Shown here in pieces: positions 37,390 through 46,005 of a DNA stretch of 64,000 nucleotides. The stretch's first letter is position 1. Each line of letters begins with the position of its first letter. The stretch comes from Actinospica robiniae DSM 44927 (GTDB taxonomy: Bacteria > Actinomycetota > Actinomycetes > Streptomycetales > Catenulisporaceae). The notes under the pieces are model-generated. The model ran no database searches and was not told the origin of the DNA. It saw only the letters and a list, made by a program, of their open reading frames with translations. The translations under genes and the position numbers were made by a program. The DNA lies in NCBI RefSeq assembly GCF_000504285.1, contig NZ_KI632511.1, forward strand, positions 617,372-681,371, given 5' to 3'.

Positions 37390-38078
37390 CGGTCTTCTCC
37401 TATCAGTACGGTGCTCTGTGCGTGTTGCGCGCGGTGTGACCAGTTCGGGGCGAGTGGGCCTGCGGCTAGGAATCCGTAGAAGCCGGCCGCCGTACCGACG
37501 CTCGCGGCCGCGAGTGCCGCGCGTGCGGCGAGGTGTCCCGGTCCGATGGTGTAGATGCGCCACCCCACCGCGCCGAGCACGACGGCCAGGCACACGCTGT
37601 AGAGCGTGATCTGCAGCCCGAGCCGCGTGTCGCTTCCGGTGCCGGCCGCGTGGAAGAGGGCGATCGGCCAGGCCGCGTACGAGCACAGGTGCACGGCCTT
37701 CCAGCGGCGCTGCCCGATCCGCAGGCGGACTGCGCTGGTCAGATAGACGGCGAGCAGCAGGTCGAACGCGATCGTTCCCAGGCCCACCCAGGTCGTGCGG
37801 TAGGGCGAGAGGAACGGGACGACGACCGCGCTCCAGCCGATGGGCACGAAGGTGTCCGCCAGCGCCGTGCCGATGTGCACGCCGAGGACGGCCAGCGAGA
37901 GGAGTGAGAGGTTGCGGTGCAGCGCGGCGACCTCGAACCGGCCCATCTTGGCCGGAGCGTAGCGGACCGCGCCGGCCACGCCGAGTACGACGGTGAGGGT
38001 AACCAGCCCCAGCGTGATCGTGCCGGTGGCGCGCGTGGTGAACCACAGAGGGTCGCTGAACAGCGTGTTCGTGCTCAC
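37209..38078 (-). CDS. Ferric reductase-like diheme membrane protein (island 1)
   Basis: A 289-residue membrane protein with about six helices and two histidine pairs suited to two b hemes: HRNLSLLSLAVLGVH and VHLCSYAAWPIALFH. It lacks the cytoplasmic FAD/NAD domain of full ferric reductases, so electrons must come from another protein, presumably the NuoF-like one. GTG 38078 has an AGGAGG RBS inside the tail gene. The conserved end is AGPLAPNWSHRAQ; about 60 more residues overlap the NuoF-like gene for 181 nt, unlike the 4-nt overlap in island 2, so a frameshift or stop loss near 37400 is possible. Confidence 0.82.
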   Translation of the reverse strand: MSTNTLFSDPLWFTTRATGTITLGLVTLTVVLGVAGAVRYAPAKMGRFEVAALHRNLSLLSLAVLGVHIGTALADTFVPIGWSAVVVPFLSPYRTTWVGLGTIAFDLLLAVYLTSAVRLRIGQRRWKAVHLCSYAAWPIALFHAAGTGSDTRLGLQITLYSVCLAVVLGAVGWRIYTIGPGHLAARAALAAASVGTAAGFYGFLAAGPLAPNWSHRAQHAQSTVLIGEDRWSRTYARPTRPPPRTRSKAATASACWPSRRPRELLLTCVNTLRSTAEYRRSPLTPANTR

Positions 38079-38458
38079 GACCCTCCTGAGGTCGCCTGGG
38101 AGGTCGTGTTGTTCGAGGTGCTCTGCGGCGCCTGCGTCGGGGCCTGAAGCTTCGGAGCGGACGACGTCGCGGGCGCCTTGGCCTGCGTCGTCTGCTTGGC
38201 CTGCGGCGCCTGGGTCGTGGCGGTGGAGGTCCGGGGGCTCGTCGTGGCCGTGTGGCTCGGAGCCGTCTGCGCGTGCTTCGCCGTGCTCGGCGCGGCGTGG
38301 GCCGCGCCCGGCATCGCGTGGGCGTAGCCGGCGGCGAGGACGGCGATGCCAGCTGCCGACGACGCCGCGAGGACGCCGGTGGCGTAGCGAACCCGGCGCA
38401 GGCCGCGGTTGCGTGCGTCGGCGCGGGCCGTGATCGCGGGACCGTTCCTGGGCGGCAC
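38075..38458 (-). CDS. Single-pass tail protein ending ATSGGS (island 1)
   Basis: A 127-residue protein: short basic N-terminus (ADARNRGLRRVR), one membrane helix (about 26-46), a Thr/Ala/Pro/Gln-rich external linker and the C-terminus SQATSGGS. The homologues of islands 2 and 3 share this plan and the same last six residues. The stop overlaps the ferric-reductase-like start (GTGA), and the GGAGGG of the last codons also serves as its RBS. GTG 38458 is chosen, with GAAAGGA upstream. A role as an extracytoplasmic electron carrier or flavinylation target is inferred. Confidence 0.75.
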   Translation of the reverse strand: MPPRNGPAITARADARNRGLRRVRYATGVLAASSAAGIAVLAAGYAHAMPGAAHAAPSTAKHAQTAPSHTATTSPRTSTATTQAPQAKQTTQAKAPATSSAPKLQAPTQAPQSTSNNTTSQATSGGS

Positions 38459-38556
38459 GTCGGCATCCTTTCGGGAGTCGGGGTCGCGGTAACGTCACAA
38501 GAATCGCAAACTGGGCGCTAATCGGGCAAATTTGACATTCGATATTCGAGGTATCT

Positions 38557-38578
38557 GTTCAGATCTCGTTAAGATGCG
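38557..38578. promoter_or_regulatory. 11-bp direct repeat upstream of island 1
   Basis: GTTCAGATCTC (38557-38567) and GTTAAGATGCG (38568-38578) are head-to-tail half-sites in 11-bp phase, about 100 bp before the tail gene. The 19-bp stretch matches GTTCAGAWCYYGTTARGWT, shared with the site upstream of island 2 (43766-43784). Such spacing is typical of OmpR/PhoP-type regulators. Confidence 0.5.
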
Positions 38579-38788
38579 CGGTCGCGGCGTGCCCACTCGC
38601 GGAGAATCGGTTTGAACGATCGCACGGCTGGCCCTCTGACCTGCGAGTAGATCAGTGTCAAGGCGGTCTGATCCCTCCTCGGACGGCCTGTCGAATATCG
38701 CTCGAATGGACGGGATCGTCCGCAGCACGGCGATTCAGGCCGATTCTCCGAAAGTATTCGCGGCAGGATTGTCCGCTCCTATGACGGA

Positions 38789-40291
38789 TCAGCGGATCCC
38801 GGCTTCGGTGCGGTCGAGTTGGTGCTGGATACGGCGGCGGACGGCGTCGTTCACGCGGCCCTCGGTGTAGAGGCGGCGCAGTTCGGCGCGCTGGAGGTCG
38901 ACGAGACGGCGTTCGAGGTGGGCGGACGTGCCGACGAGGCGCGCGGTGTGGCGTCGGCGGAGCCGGTCGAGGGTCTCGGGCGGGACGTCCTGGGTCGTGG
39001 CCGGATCGTCGAGGTAGTCGAGGACGGCCTCGTTGAGCCACGTGTGTATCTCCGCTTCCTTGGCGGCGACGTGTTCCGGGTCGAGGGCGAGGCCGGAGGT
39101 GCGCACGACGGGCGCGAGAGTCAGGCCCTGGGTGACCAGGGTGAGGGTCACGACCGCCGCGGTCAGTACCAGCACGAGCGGGCGCCCGGGCAGGGCGTAA
39201 CCGGCGGCCGTGGTCAGCGGGATGGCGAGCGCCGCCGCCAGCGGCATGACGCCGCGGGTCCCGGCCCAGGTCATCACCCGGGCCACCGGCCCGGCGGGGT
39301 AGCCGCGGGTGGGGGCGGCGTGTGGCACGGTCGCGCGCATCCAGGCGAGGCGCGCGGCCACGAGGGCCGCAGACAGGGCGAGGGCTTGGAGCGGCCAGTC
39401 GTGGCTTCCCGGCCCGAGATCGCGCACGAACAGCGGGAGTTGCAGGCCGACGAGCGCGAAGACGACGGACTCGAGCAGGAACGCCAGCGCGTCGTAGACG
39501 GCGTGCACCTGAAGGCGGATCCGCGCGTCGGTGATCTTGTGTCCCGCGCTGCCCACCACCACTCCCGCGACGACGACCGCGGTGACGCCCGAGACGCCGG
39601 CCCGCTGAGCGAGCAGATAGGCGGCGTACGGGGTGACGAGCGCGATGACGGTATGGAGCCCGGGGTCGGCGGTCTGCCTGCGCACCGCGATGACCGAGCC
39701 GGCGAGCGCGGCGCCGATGCCCGCTCCGCCGCCGGCGAGTAAGACGAAGCGCCAGCCGGCGCCGATCGGGCTCGTGCTGCCGGACCCGGCCGCGATCCCG
39801 ACCGCGACTTGGAAGAGCACGAGCGAGGTGGCGTCGTTGAACAGGCTCTCGGTCTGGACGAGCGCCTGGATGCGCGGTGGCAGCGGTAGCCTGCGCCCCA
39901 GCGCGGTGACCGCCACCGGGTCGGTGGAGGCGAGCACCGCGCCCAGGACGAACGCCATGGGTAGGCTGAGCGAGGTGATCCACCACGCGAGTCCGGCGAT
40001 CGTCAGGGCCGTGGCCAGCACCAGGCCGAGGGCGAGGGCCGCGACCGGGCGCCACATCGCGCGCAGTTCGCGTGCCGAGATGTCCTGGGCGGAGGCGTAG
40101 AGCAGCGGTGGGAGCACGAACAGGCTGATCAGCTCCGGACTGCTGCGCACGGCGGGGACTCCGGGGACCAGGGCCACGGCGATCCCGGCGAGTACGAGCA
40201 CGGAGGGTGCCGGTACGCGCAGGCGGTCGGCGAACGTCGCCACCACCGTGCTCGCCACGACCAAAGCGACGACGATGACGGCCTCGCGCAT
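38789..40291 (-). CDS. CPA1-family Na+/H+ antiporter
   Basis: A 500-residue antiporter with about 12 membrane helices. Signature segments: PPLLYASAQDI, the ion-binding FVLGAVLASTDPVAV, QTESLFNDATSLVLF (the ND motif of electrogenic CPA1 exchangers), AGTRGVMPLAAALAIP, and a cytoplasmic C-terminal tail (about 400-500) rich in Arg/Glu. It exchanges Na+ or K+ for H+ across the cell membrane. ATG 40291 begins at the first helix; the upstream in-frame extension is not hydrophobic. It separates redox islands 1 and 2, and a link to their ion or proton balance is only positional. Confidence 0.9.
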   Translation of the reverse strand: MREAVIVVALVVASTVVATFADRLRVPAPSVLVLAGIAVALVPGVPAVRSSPELISLFVLPPLLYASAQDISARELRAMWRPVAALALGLVLATALTIAGLAWWITSLSLPMAFVLGAVLASTDPVAVTALGRRLPLPPRIQALVQTESLFNDATSLVLFQVAVGIAAGSGSTSPIGAGWRFVLLAGGGAGIGAALAGSVIAVRRQTADPGLHTVIALVTPYAAYLLAQRAGVSGVTAVVVAGVVVGSAGHKITDARIRLQVHAVYDALAFLLESVVFALVGLQLPLFVRDLGPGSHDWPLQALALSAALVAARLAWMRATVPHAAPTRGYPAGPVARVMTWAGTRGVMPLAAALAIPLTTAAGYALPGRPLVLVLTAAVVTLTLVTQGLTLAPVVRTSGLALDPEHVAAKEAEIHTWLNEAVLDYLDDPATTQDVPPETLDRLRRRHTARLVGTSAHLERRLVDLQRAELRRLYTEGRVNDAVRRRIQHQLDRTEAGIR

Positions 40292-40388
40292 CCTGGCGCA
40301 CCCCTTCGCGGAACTCCAGGGCCCTCGCGCGGTCTCGCGGCGAGGCGTCCCCGGGCCGACCAGACTTCCCGGCACACCGGGACGCAGT

Positions 40389-40960
40389 CTACCCGGCGTG
40401 CGTCAACGTCCTGGCCGTCCAGTCGCAGTCGGAGGCGCCCTCCTCGCCGAGTCCGAGTTGAGCGGCTTGCGCGCGCAGGCGTTCGCGTGCTTCTGGCCGG
40501 GCGGCCTGCTCGATCAGGTGCGTGGCCTGGTCCTGCTGGCAGCGGCCGAAAAGGTCGGCCCGGCCGACTTCGGTGACCACGGCGGTGTGCTGGAAGGAGG
40601 TGACCGGCTCGGTGAGGTGGCCCACGATCGTGGAGGTGTCGGTCTTGGCGTGCCAGGCGGGCATTGCGATGATCGCCTGGCCGCCGGGGGAGTGCAGCGC
40701 GCCGACCACGAAGTCGCTCTGCCCGCCGAAGCCCGAGTGGATCCGGCCGCGGACCTACGAGGCGTTCGCCTGTGCGTGCAGGGTCAACCTGGAGTGCGGA
40801 GTTGATCGAGGTCATCGCCGCCCGCCTGCAGATGTGTGCCGGGTCGTTGACGGTCTCGGTGCGCAGCAGCCGAAGCCGCGGGTTGCCGTCGACCCAGGTG
40901 TAGAGCTCTTCGGAGCCGAACAGGAAGGACGCGGTCAGCCGCTCGTTGCCTTCCGGGCCG
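40389..40960 (-). pseudogene. Acetyl-CoA hydrolase/transferase C-terminal remnant
   Basis: Two minus-strand frames join into the C-terminal third of an acetyl-CoA hydrolase/CoA transferase: ASFLFGSEELYTWVDGNPRL, AAMTSINSALQVD, then after a frameshift HSGFGGQSDFVVGALHSPGG and TDTSTIVGHLTEPVTSFQHT. There is one extra C near 40793 and an in-frame TAG shortly after, so it is a true relic. About two thirds of the gene is absent. Confidence 0.65.
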
Positions 40961-41019
40961 CCGGCATCGCGGCTCCGCGGGGCGCGGCGGTGTGACGGCC
41001 CGGTCTGGGGCAGGGTCAT

Positions 41020-41256
41020 TTAAACGTCCTGGTTCTGTTCGCGGGTGCGTGAAGTCTCGAGGCGCAGGGCGAGGGCCGGGCAGGCGGCGACGGCACGGCG
41101 GGCGTGGCGCAGCTGCGCGGCGGGGATGGCACCCGGGGACTGGATCGGGTAGCCCCACTCGTCCAGAGTCAGGTGCTCGGGGAGGAGTTCCGCGCACAGG
41201 CCGTGGCCGGTGCACGCGATCCGGTCGATGACGATGCGGTGGTGGGCGCGGCTCAT
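41020..41256 (-). CDS. [3Fe-4S]-type ferredoxin (island 2)
   Basis: A 78-residue ferredoxin, closely similar to the island 1 protein (RIVIDRIACTGHGLCAEL; AVAACPALALRLE), with ligands Cys15, Cys21 and Cys59. It has a slightly longer acidic-basic tail (RTREQNQDV). ATG 41256 overlaps the NuoF-like stop by 4 nt. It is the last intact gene of the island; the CoA-transferase relic follows directly. Confidence 0.87.
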   Translation of the reverse strand: MSRAHHRIVIDRIACTGHGLCAELLPEHLTLDEWGYPIQSPGAIPAAQLRHARRAVAACPALALRLETSRTREQNQDV

Positions 41257-42590
41257 CGCCACGCTCCGTCCTGGATCGCCGCGGCCGGGATCGGCAGCAG
41301 TGGGGGAGTGTGGAGCGCGGCGGGGCACGGGCCTGATTCCAGGTGCCGTCGGACGTCGGGCGCGAAGGCGCGCAGGGCCGAGGCGGCGAGGCGGGCTCCT
41401 CCGTCAGGGTGCTTGCATGCGCCGCGGCCGGGGAGCTGCCGGATGTGGCGCTCGAGCCGCTCCCAGCCGTCGCGGTCGCAGTGGCCGAAGGCGAGCTGGG
41501 CGAAGTCGTCGGCGGTGGCGGGCAGTCCGGAGCGGCACGGTCCGCACTGCCTGGCGCTCTGGCCGGCCAGGTAGGCCAGGACACGCGCGGTCTCCGCCAG
41601 TCCGCATGCCTGCGCGGGCAGGACGGCGAGGACGCCGGCGCCCGGGTTCGCCCCGGCCGCGGCCAGCCCTCGCCCGCTGAATGCGAGGTCGGCGATGTGC
41701 TGGAGGGGGAGCCAGGTGCCGAAGTACCCGCCGACGAGGACCGCCCGGGCGTTCGCGGCCGGCCGGGCGAGGCCGAGGACGTCGCGCAGAGACCAGCCGA
41801 ATTCGGCCTCGTAGACGCCGGGGTCGGCGACGGCCCCGGCGAGTGTCACCAGCGTCGTGCCCGGCGACTCGGACGTTCCCCGTGAGCGGAACCAGCCGGG
41901 GCCGTAGCGGGCTATGAGTGCGAGGTGCGCGAGGGTTTCGACGTTGTCGACGAGCGTGGGCCGGCCTGCCACACCGCGTTCGGCGGTGCGCGGGGGAGTG
42001 GTGGTCGGCTTCGCTTCGCCGCCGCCGAGCCAGTTCACCAGCGCGGAGGATTCGCTCGAGACATAGTGGTGCGGCGGGGTGTGCACCTGCACCTCGATCG
42101 GGTCGAGACCCGCTCGGCGGCGTTCTGAGATCAGGCCACGTAGGCGCTGGTCGAGCCCGGAGCGGGAAGGTGCGACGCACAGGTGTGCCTCGTCGGCTCC
42201 GATCGCCTCGGCGGCGAGCGCGATGCCGTCGAGCACGAGGTGGGGTGCGAGGCGTAGCAGGGCCTTGTCCTTCGACGCGGCCGGCTCGCTCTCCATGCCG
42301 TTGGCGACCAGTATGCGGCCGGGGCGCTTGGCCCGGGCGACGGCGCGCAGTTTCGTCGCCGTCGGAAAGCCCGCACCGCCGCGCCCGGTCAGGCCGGCGT
42401 GCGCGACTGCGTCCATCATCGGATGTTCGTGACCGCCGGGCCGGCCCAGCGGCGCCGGGCCATACCAGGCGAGATGTTCGTTCAGGTCCGCCGGCCGGCC
42501 GGTCGTCAGCCACGCGGCCAGCAGACGTTCGCCGTAGCGGCCTTCCGGGGCTCCTGTGATGCGCGGCGGCGGGTAGACGCCCGTCGTCAT
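41253..42590 (-). CDS. NuoF-like FMN/Fe-S/SLBB flavoprotein (island 2)
   Basis: A 445-residue paralogue of the island 1 flavoprotein, nearly identical over GLTGRGGAGFPTATKLRAVA, the NGMESEPA region, the HTPPHHYVSSESSALVNWLG region and GRPTLVDNVETLAHLALIAR. The Fe-S motif is SARQCGPCRSG ... GACKHPDG; again Ala replaces the first NuoF cysteine. Start ATG 42590 overlaps the ferric-reductase-like stop (ATGA). The expected role is flavin-mediated electron transfer between a soluble donor or ferredoxin and the membrane heme protein. Confidence 0.86.
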   Translation of the reverse strand: MTTGVYPPPRITGAPEGRYGERLLAAWLTTGRPADLNEHLAWYGPAPLGRPGGHEHPMMDAVAHAGLTGRGGAGFPTATKLRAVARAKRPGRILVANGMESEPAASKDKALLRLAPHLVLDGIALAAEAIGADEAHLCVAPSRSGLDQRLRGLISERRRAGLDPIEVQVHTPPHHYVSSESSALVNWLGGGEAKPTTTPPRTAERGVAGRPTLVDNVETLAHLALIARYGPGWFRSRGTSESPGTTLVTLAGAVADPGVYEAEFGWSLRDVLGLARPAANARAVLVGGYFGTWLPLQHIADLAFSGRGLAAAGANPGAGVLAVLPAQACGLAETARVLAYLAGQSARQCGPCRSGLPATADDFAQLAFGHCDRDGWERLERHIRQLPGRGACKHPDGGARLAASALRAFAPDVRRHLESGPCPAALHTPPLLPIPAAAIQDGAWR

Positions 42591-43273
42591 CGCGTGGCTC
42601 CGATACGCGGTGCGGTGCTCGGCGTCTGAGCACGGTGCGACCAGCCCGGGGCGAGCGGGCCGGAGACGACGAACGCGTAGAACGCGCCCACGACGGCGAT
42701 GCTCAGCACTACCGCGCCCACGCGGGTCGTGACCTGGCCGGGACCGGCCTTGTGCAGCCGCCACCATAGCGCGGCGATCACGGCGGCGACGCAGAGCGCG
42801 TAGAGTGCCAGCTGCGGGCCGAGCCTCGTGTCGGCGCCGGTGCCCGCGCCGTGGAAGACCGCGAGGGGCCAGGCCGCGTAGGCGAGTACGTGCACTGCCT
42901 TCCATCGGCGCAGGCCGATGCGCAGCCGCAGCGCGCTGGTGATCGCCACGGCCAGCAGCAGGTCGAACGCGAGTGTGCCCAGGCCGACCCACACCGTTCG
43001 GTACGGCGAGACGAACGGCACGAGCGCGGAGATCCAGCCGATGGGCACGTAGGTGTCCGCCAGCGCCGTTCCGATGTGTACGACGAGCAGCACGAGGGAG
43101 AGCAGCGAAAGGTTGCGGTGCAACGCCGCGACCTCGAAGCGGCGTACCGGGTTCGGTGCGTAGCGCACCGCTCCGGCTACCCCGAGCACGGTGGTGGCGG
43201 TCAGCAGGATCAGCGCCAGCGTGCCTGCGGCACGGGTGGCGAACCAGAGAGGATTATTCAGCAGAATGCTCAT
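42587..43273 (-). CDS. Ferric reductase-like diheme membrane protein (island 2)
   Basis: A 228-residue membrane protein with six helices, closely similar to island 1 (FEVAALHRNLSLLSLVLLVV, WVGLGTLAFDLLLAVAITSA). Heme-binding histidine pairs are HRNLSLLSLVLLVVH and VHVLAYAAWPLAVFH. There is no cytoplasmic flavin domain. The C-terminus SGPLAPGWSHRAQTPSTAP is external. ATG 43273 overlaps the tail-protein stop and its own stop overlaps the NuoF-like start, giving a tightly coupled four-gene unit. Confidence 0.87.
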   Translation of the reverse strand: MSILLNNPLWFATRAAGTLALILLTATTVLGVAGAVRYAPNPVRRFEVAALHRNLSLLSLVLLVVHIGTALADTYVPIGWISALVPFVSPYRTVWVGLGTLAFDLLLAVAITSALRLRIGLRRWKAVHVLAYAAWPLAVFHGAGTGADTRLGPQLALYALCVAAVIAALWWRLHKAGPGQVTTRVGAVVLSIAVVGAFYAFVVSGPLAPGWSHRAQTPSTAPRIGATR

Positions 43274-43674
43274 GATCCTCCCGAAGTCGCGTGCGTCTGC
43301 GCAGTACTCGGAGCCGTCGTCGGCGTTTGGGCAGGGGCCTTCAGGGCTGGAGCGGATGAGGTCGCGGGAGCGGGCGTCGAAGACTTCGTGGAGGCGGACT
43401 TCTTCGGTTTCGGTGTCGGCTGGGTGCTCGCCGATCGGTGGTTCGAGGGCGACGACGCGGGGCTTGACGCTGAGCTCGATGACGGGCTCGATGACGGCGA
43501 GGGCGGTGCCGCCGCGGTCTTGCCCGGCATCGCTTCGGCGTAGGCGCCGCCCAGCACGACCACGCCGGCGGCGGAGGCGACGGTGATCCAGCCGGTGGTG
43601 GTGCGAACGCGGCGCAAGCCTCGGTCGCGTGCGTCGGCGCGGTCTGCTGTCTCGGGCGTGCTCCTGGGCGACAA
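43270..43674 (-). CDS. Single-pass tail protein ending ATSGGS (island 2)
   Basis: A 134-residue protein: N-terminus TADRADARDRGLRRVR, one membrane helix (about 28-48, WITVASAAGVVVLGGAYAEA), a Ser/Pro/Ala/Lys-rich external linker, and C-terminus QTHATSGGS. TTG 43674 is chosen because GGAGG lies about 7 nt upstream and the result aligns with the island 1 protein; the frame is open 84 nt further. The stop overlaps the ferric-reductase-like start (ATGA). A role as an electron-carrying or flavin-bearing tail is inferred. Confidence 0.72.
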   Translation of the reverse strand: MSPRSTPETADRADARDRGLRRVRTTTGWITVASAAGVVVLGGAYAEAMPGKTAAAPPSPSSSPSSSSASSPASSPSNHRSASTQPTPKPKKSASTKSSTPAPATSSAPALKAPAQTPTTAPSTAQTHATSGGS

Positions 43675-43741
43675 GGTCGTCCTCCTCGCAAGGTGGGTGC
43701 GGTCCTCGGTCCTTCTGCTCGCCCCCAGCCTTGCCAATGGC

Positions 43742-43787
43742 TTGTTCGGAACCTGCAAGGCGAATGTTCAGAACCTGTTAGGTTTTC
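43742..43787. promoter_or_regulatory. 11-bp-phased direct repeats between island 2 and the response regulator
   Basis: GTTCGGAACCT at 43744, GTTCAGAACCT at 43766 and GTTAGG at 43777 fall in one 11-bp register (43744, 43755, 43766, 43777). They lie about 70 bp upstream of the island 2 tail gene and 160 bp upstream of the divergent OmpR-type regulator, so the site could control both. Confidence 0.55.
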
Positions 43788-43946
43788 CGGCCCGAGCGGG
43801 CTCGAGGCACCCCTGAACCGGTCTGGATCGGCCCCGTCGTGGGGCTCTGAGCTGCGGGTACGCGGATCCAGGGGCCGATCGGCGCACAGGATTCGCCTGC
43901 GGGCGCGCGTCCATCGGACCAGGTCGTTCGGGGTTACCTTGGCAGC

Positions 43947-44657
43947 GTGAGTGTCAAGAATCCTTCCGCTGGGCTGCCCGTGCGCGTGCTGGTGGTGGAG
44001 GACGACGAGGGGATCGCCTGGCCGTTGCGCCGCGGCCTGTCCCGTTCGGGCTATGAGGTCGAGCTGGTCGCCACGGCTGCCGCCGCGCTGGCCGCGGCCC
44101 CGGCCGACCTTGTGCTGCTGGATCTCGGTCTGCCGGACATGGACGGGATCGAGGTGTGCCGTCGGCTGCGTGCGAGCGGTGACGCGGCCGTGATCGTGGT
44201 GACCGCGCGCGGTGAGGAGGGCGACCGGGTCGCCGCGCTGGATGAGGGTGCCGACGACTATATGGTCAAGCCGTTCGGGCTGGCGGAGCTGCAGGCGCGG
44301 ATCCGGGCGGTGCTGCGGCGGGTGCGTCCGGCCGGACCGACCGCGTACGTCGCCGGCCCGGTCTCCCTGGATCCGCGCGCAAGGAAGGTGTCCGTGAATG
44401 GGCAGGAGCTGGCTTTGACGCCCAAAGAGTTCGACATCCTCGAGTGCCTGATCGCCGATGCCGGCCGCGCCGTCTCGCGCCACGAGCTGCTCACCCGGGT
44501 CTGGGACGAGCACTGGTACGGCCCCGGTCGCGTGCTCGACGTGCACGTCGCGGCGTTGCGCCGCAAGCTCGGCGTAGAGGGGCTGATCGAGACCGTCTAC
44601 GGCCACGGGTTCCGGCTCCGCCCGGACGTGCCGGGCGCGACGGGCAGCGGGGACTGA
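43947..44657 (+). CDS. OmpR-family response regulator
   Basis: A 236-residue regulator. The receiver domain (about 13-125) has acidic residues VVEDDEG, phospho-acceptor Asp in LVLLDLGLPDMDG (about residue 58), conserved Thr in VVTARGE and Lys in MVKPFGLAEL. A winged-helix DNA-binding domain (about 140-225) has LTPKEFDILECL and RVLDVHVAALRRKL ending in YGHGFRL. GTG 43947 start. Together with the kinase gene 4 nt downstream it forms a two-component system divergent from island 2, flanked by redox islands on both sides and by 11-bp direct repeats of the type OmpR proteins bind. Confidence 0.92.
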   Translation: MSVKNPSAGLPVRVLVVEDDEGIAWPLRRGLSRSGYEVELVATAAAALAAAPADLVLLDLGLPDMDGIEVCRRLRASGDAAVIVVTARGEEGDRVAALDEGADDYMVKPFGLAELQARIRAVLRRVRPAGPTAYVAGPVSLDPRARKVSVNGQELALTPKEFDILECLIADAGRAVSRHELLTRVWDEHWYGPGRVLDVHVAALRRKLGVEGLIETVYGHGFRLRPDVPGATGSGD

Positions 44658-44661
44658 CCGC

Positions 44662-46005
44662 GTGTCGCGCCGCATCGCGCTGGTCACACTGGGTCTGATC
44701 ACGGCCCTGCTCGTGCTCGCCGTGGTACCGCTCGGGCTCTCACTCACCGCGAACGAGCGCGCCTCGTTCCGCTTCGGCGTCGAGTCCGCCGCCCGCCAGC
44801 TCTCGGCGCAGGCCGAGGAGTACCTCGCCGACCACGACCCGCCCACGGCCATGAACCAGGCGCTGGCCGGCGCCCCGGCCGACGGCGACTGCGGTGTCGT
44901 GCTGCGCGCTTCCGGGCAAGTGGCGGGCGCGAGCGCGTGCCCGCCCGGCCTGGTCGCGCGTGCGACCACGCTGGCCGCCGAGGTGCGGCCGGACGGCGGA
45001 CAGGTCGCGTTCACCCAGGAGGGTGACTGGCTGCTCGCAGCGGTGCCGGTGGGTGACGACGGAAACCACGCGGGAACCGCGGTGCTCGCGCGCAGCGCCG
45101 ACCCCGTCGACGACCGGATCGCCGTGGTGTGGGCGTGGCTGGCCGGCACGGGCCTGGCGGTGCTCGTTCTCGGCGCGCTGCTGGCACGATGGCTCGCCCG
45201 GTGGGTGTCGCGGCCGCTGACCGTGCTGAGCGGGACCGCCTCCCGTTTCGGCGACGGGGACCTCGACGCACGCGCGCCGACCCTCGAGGGGCCGGGCGAG
45301 GTACGGGAGTTGTCCACGGTGTTCAATCGGATGGCGGAGCGCACGGAGTCGTTGATCGGCAGTCATCGTGAGTGGGTCGCGGACGTCTCGCACCAGCTGC
45401 GTACCCCGCTGACCGCGCTGCGGCTGAGGGTGGATCTGCTCGCCGACGAGGCCGAGGAGGAGACCGCCGTCGAGATGGCCGGGCTGCAGGTGGAGATGGC
45501 CCGGCTGGCGAGCCTGGTGGACGGGCTGCTCGCGGTGGCCCGGGCCGAGGGGGACGTCCCGCGGCCCGAGCCGGTGCGCGCTGACCGGGTCGCGGCCGAG
45601 CGGGTCGCCGCGTGGGAGCCGGTCGCGGCCGACCGCGGTGTCTCGCTCGAGGCCGCGACCGCGGCACCGGCCGTCGCGCACATCGGCCCCGGAGACCTGG
45701 ACCAGATACTCGACAATCTGATCGCGAACGCCCTCGACTCCGTGCCCGAGGGCAGCCACGTCCGGATCTCGGTGAACAGCGCGCGTTCCGGGGTCGTGGT
45801 GCGCGTGGTGGACGACGGGCCCGGCATGCCCGAGGAGGTGCGGGTGCACGCGTTCCGCCGCTTCGGGCGCTCCGGCACCGGCGGCAGCGGCCTCGGGCTG
45901 GCCATCGTGCACCGCCTGGCCTCGGTCAACGGCGGCGAAGTGGCGCTCGAGCAGACCCCGGGTGGCGGATTGACCGTACGCCTCGACCTGCCGGCCGCCC
46001 GCTGA
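44662..46005 (+). CDS. Sensor histidine kinase
   Basis: A 447-residue membrane kinase: first helix (about 5-28), an external sensor of about 125 residues with two cysteines (DGDCGVV, GASACPPG) that could form a redox-sensitive disulfide, second helix (about 155-178), HAMP (180-235), H-box VADVSHQLRTPLTAL (His near 242), N-box NLIANALDSV, and G-boxes VDDGPGMPEE and SGTGGSGLGLAI. GTG 44662 lies 4 nt after the response-regulator stop. It presumably phosphorylates that regulator. An extracytoplasmic redox signal is an inference from the cysteine pair and neighbours. Confidence 0.92.
   Translation: MSRRIALVTLGLITALLVLAVVPLGLSLTANERASFRFGVESAARQLSAQAEEYLADHDPPTAMNQALAGAPADGDCGVVLRASGQVAGASACPPGLVARATTLAAEVRPDGGQVAFTQEGDWLLAAVPVGDDGNHAGTAVLARSADPVDDRIAVVWAWLAGTGLAVLVLGALLARWLARWVSRPLTVLSGTASRFGDGDLDARAPTLEGPGEVRELSTVFNRMAERTESLIGSHREWVADVSHQLRTPLTALRLRVDLLADEAEEETAVEMAGLQVEMARLASLVDGLLAVARAEGDVPRPEPVRADRVAAERVAAWEPVAADRGVSLEAATAAPAVAHIGPGDLDQILDNLIANALDSVPEGSHVRISVNSARSGVVVRVVDDGPGMPEEVRVHAFRRFGRSGTGGSGLGLAIVHRLASVNGGEVALEQTPGGGLTVRLDLPAAR

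Noticed and set aside
36046-38466. 806-codon minus-strand frame as one large protein
   Set aside because: Only the part from ATG 37389 is NuoF-like; the rest is the out-of-frame complement of the ferric-reductase-like and tail genes.
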